A DNA stretch of 10,233 nt from Alphaproteobacteria bacterium (GTDB lineage Bacteria; Pseudomonadota; Alphaproteobacteria; Rickettsiales; UBA3002), in contig JAKFUW010000217.1 in assembly GCA_021732545.1 (NCBI GenBank), positions 1 through 10,233 on the forward strand. Direction: 5' to 3'. The position numbers were made by a program, and so were the translations under genes. The notes under the pieces are model-generated. The model searched no databases. It had not been told where the DNA came from and saw only the letters and a list, made by a program, of their open reading frames with translations. This document shows, piece by piece, positions 9,095 to 10,233 of the stretch. Positions within the stretch are counted from its first letter, which is position 1. Every line of letters begins with the position of its first letter.

Positions 9095-10192
9095 TCATAC
9101 ATTAAAACGGAAATGAAAAATATCCCCATCTTTGACGATGTATTCTTTACCTTCAAGCCTTAATTTCCCGGCTTCTTTGGCGCCTTGTTCACCTTTGCAC
9201 GCCACATAATCATCATAAGCAATCGTTTCCGCGCGGATGAATCCTTTTTCAAAATCGGTATGAATGGCTCCTGCCGCATTGGGAGCGGTTGCGGGTTTGC
9301 GAATCGTCCATGCTCTGGCTTCTTTGGGGCCTACAGTAAAAAATGTCAGCAAATTAAGCAACTGATAACCTTCGCGCACAATGTGCGTTAGCCCCGTTTG
9401 CGTCATGCCCAAACTTGCCAGATATTCTTTTTTATCCTCTGGCTCCAGCCCCGCCATTTCCGATTCAATCGCCGCCGATACAATCACCACTGGCGCATCC
9501 TTGATCGCTTGCTCAACCGCTTTGGATTTATCATTGCCCGTTGCAGCTGAAGCTTCTTCCACATTGCACACATACATCACGGGTTTGGATGTCAGCAGCT
9601 GCAGCAGCCGCACGCGCTTGGCTTCATCATCATTTGCGGGCACATAATGGCGCGCTGCCTTGCCTTCATAGACAATCGGCAAAATCGCCTCCACCAGCTG
9701 CAACGTGGCTGCGGCTTCTTTATCCTGGCCACCGCGTGTTTTTTTCTGCAACGCATCACGGCGTTTTTCCAAACTTTCCAGATCGGCTAATACCAATTCA
9801 GTTTCGATAATTTCCGCGTCGCGCAAGGGATCCACATTGCCTTCTACATGGGTGATGTCATCATCTTCAAAACAGCGCAGCATGTATAAAATCGCATCCA
9901 CTTCTCGGATATGGCTCAAAAACTGATTGCCCAACCCCTCGCCTTTGCTCGCACCGCGCACCAGCCCTGCAATATCCACAAACTCTAATTGTGTTGGGAT
10001 AATCTGCGCCGAACCGGCGAGTGCTGCAACCGCGTCTAAGCGCGCGTCAGGAACCGCCACGCGGCCAATATTGGGCTCAATGGTGCAGAACGGATAATTC
10101 GCGGCTTCCGCTTGTTGCGCGCTGAGCAACGCATTAAACAATGTCGATTTTCCAACATTCGGCAAGCCGACAATGCCACAATTAAATCCCAT
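9095..10192 (-). CDS. ychF: YchF/OLA1-family ATPase
   Basis: YchF is a ribosome-associated P-loop ATPase of the Obg-related group that prefers ATP over GTP. The 365 residues match E. coli YchF (363). Visible parts: the Walker A GLPNVGKST at 9-17; the switch-II DIAGLVRGASKGEGLGNQFL from D73; a helical insertion about 125-200; and NVEE at 210-213 in place of the NKxD guanine-specificity motif, as expected for this ATPase subfamily. The C-terminal TGS domain, about 281-364, has FFTVGPKEARAWTI and ends in DGDIFHFRFNV. An AGAGGA Shine-Dalgarno precedes the ATG at 10192. It is the first visible gene of the probable ychF-FKBP-aminotransferase-carA-carB run; its own promoter would be beyond the window's right edge. 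Confidence 0.97.
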   Translation of the reverse strand: MGFNCGIVGLPNVGKSTLFNALLSAQQAEAANYPFCTIEPNIGRVAVPDARLDAVAALAGSAQIIPTQLEFVDIAGLVRGASKGEGLGNQFLSHIREVDAILYMLRCFEDDDITHVEGNVDPLRDAEIIETELVLADLESLEKRRDALQKKTRGGQDKEAAATLQLVEAILPIVYEGKAARHYVPANDDEAKRVRLLQLLTSKPVMYVCNVEEASAATGNDKSKAVEQAIKDAPVVIVSAAIESEMAGLEPEDKKEYLASLGMTQTGLTHIVREGYQLLNLLTFFTVGPKEARAWTIRKPATAPNAAGAIHTDFEKGFIRAETIAYDDYVACKGEQGAKEAGKLRLEGKEYIVKDGDIFHFRFNV

Positions 10193-10233
10193 ACTATCCT
10201 CTTATGTTTGCGACTTGGTTTCTCCCCCTCCCC

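Overview
The window looks like an alphaproteobacterial chromosome segment, judged by protein content. It has a long CarB with a CarA next to it, GreA close by, a bacterial ELM1/DUF1022 protein, a DUF1640 (CCDC90-type) coiled-coil protein and a subgroup-Ib aspartate aminotransferase. I cannot name the genus. Almost everything is on the minus strand, and the only convincing plus-strand gene is the 107-codon DUF1640 gene at 1882-2205.

Layout, in minus-strand reading order from the right edge: ychF (10192-9095), a membrane-anchored tandem FKBP-like protein (9062-8010), an aspartate aminotransferase (8152-6899) whose first 143 nt overlap the FKBP gene, carA (6847-5573) and carB (5527-2192). Gaps are 32, overlap, 51 and 45 nt, so these five genes are probably co-transcribed. 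After the convergent DUF1640 gene come greA (1756-1283) and elm1 (1159-206). The first ~127 nt are the edge of an IS1595-like insertion sequence: the start of its transposase and a probable terminal inverted repeat.

Metabolically, CarA releases ammonia from glutamine and CarB builds carbamoyl phosphate for pyrimidines and arginine. The aminotransferase makes aspartate, the other early pyrimidine precursor. GreA and YchF are housekeeping factors of transcription and translation.

The most unusual feature is a set of 7-nt repeat arrays arranged as inverted pairs inside and between carA and carB. Three pairs use a CAACTGG-type heptamer: two within carA, and one spanning the carA end and the carB Shine-Dalgarno. 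A fourth pair, inside carB, uses an unrelated GAGAGGC-type heptamer. All in-gene copies keep the reading frame and sit where extra residues occur relative to E. coli CarA/CarB, while catalytic motifs are intact. One pair can fold so that the carB ribosome-binding site is held in a stem with the last codons of carA. A separate 92-bp compound palindrome lies between greA and elm1.
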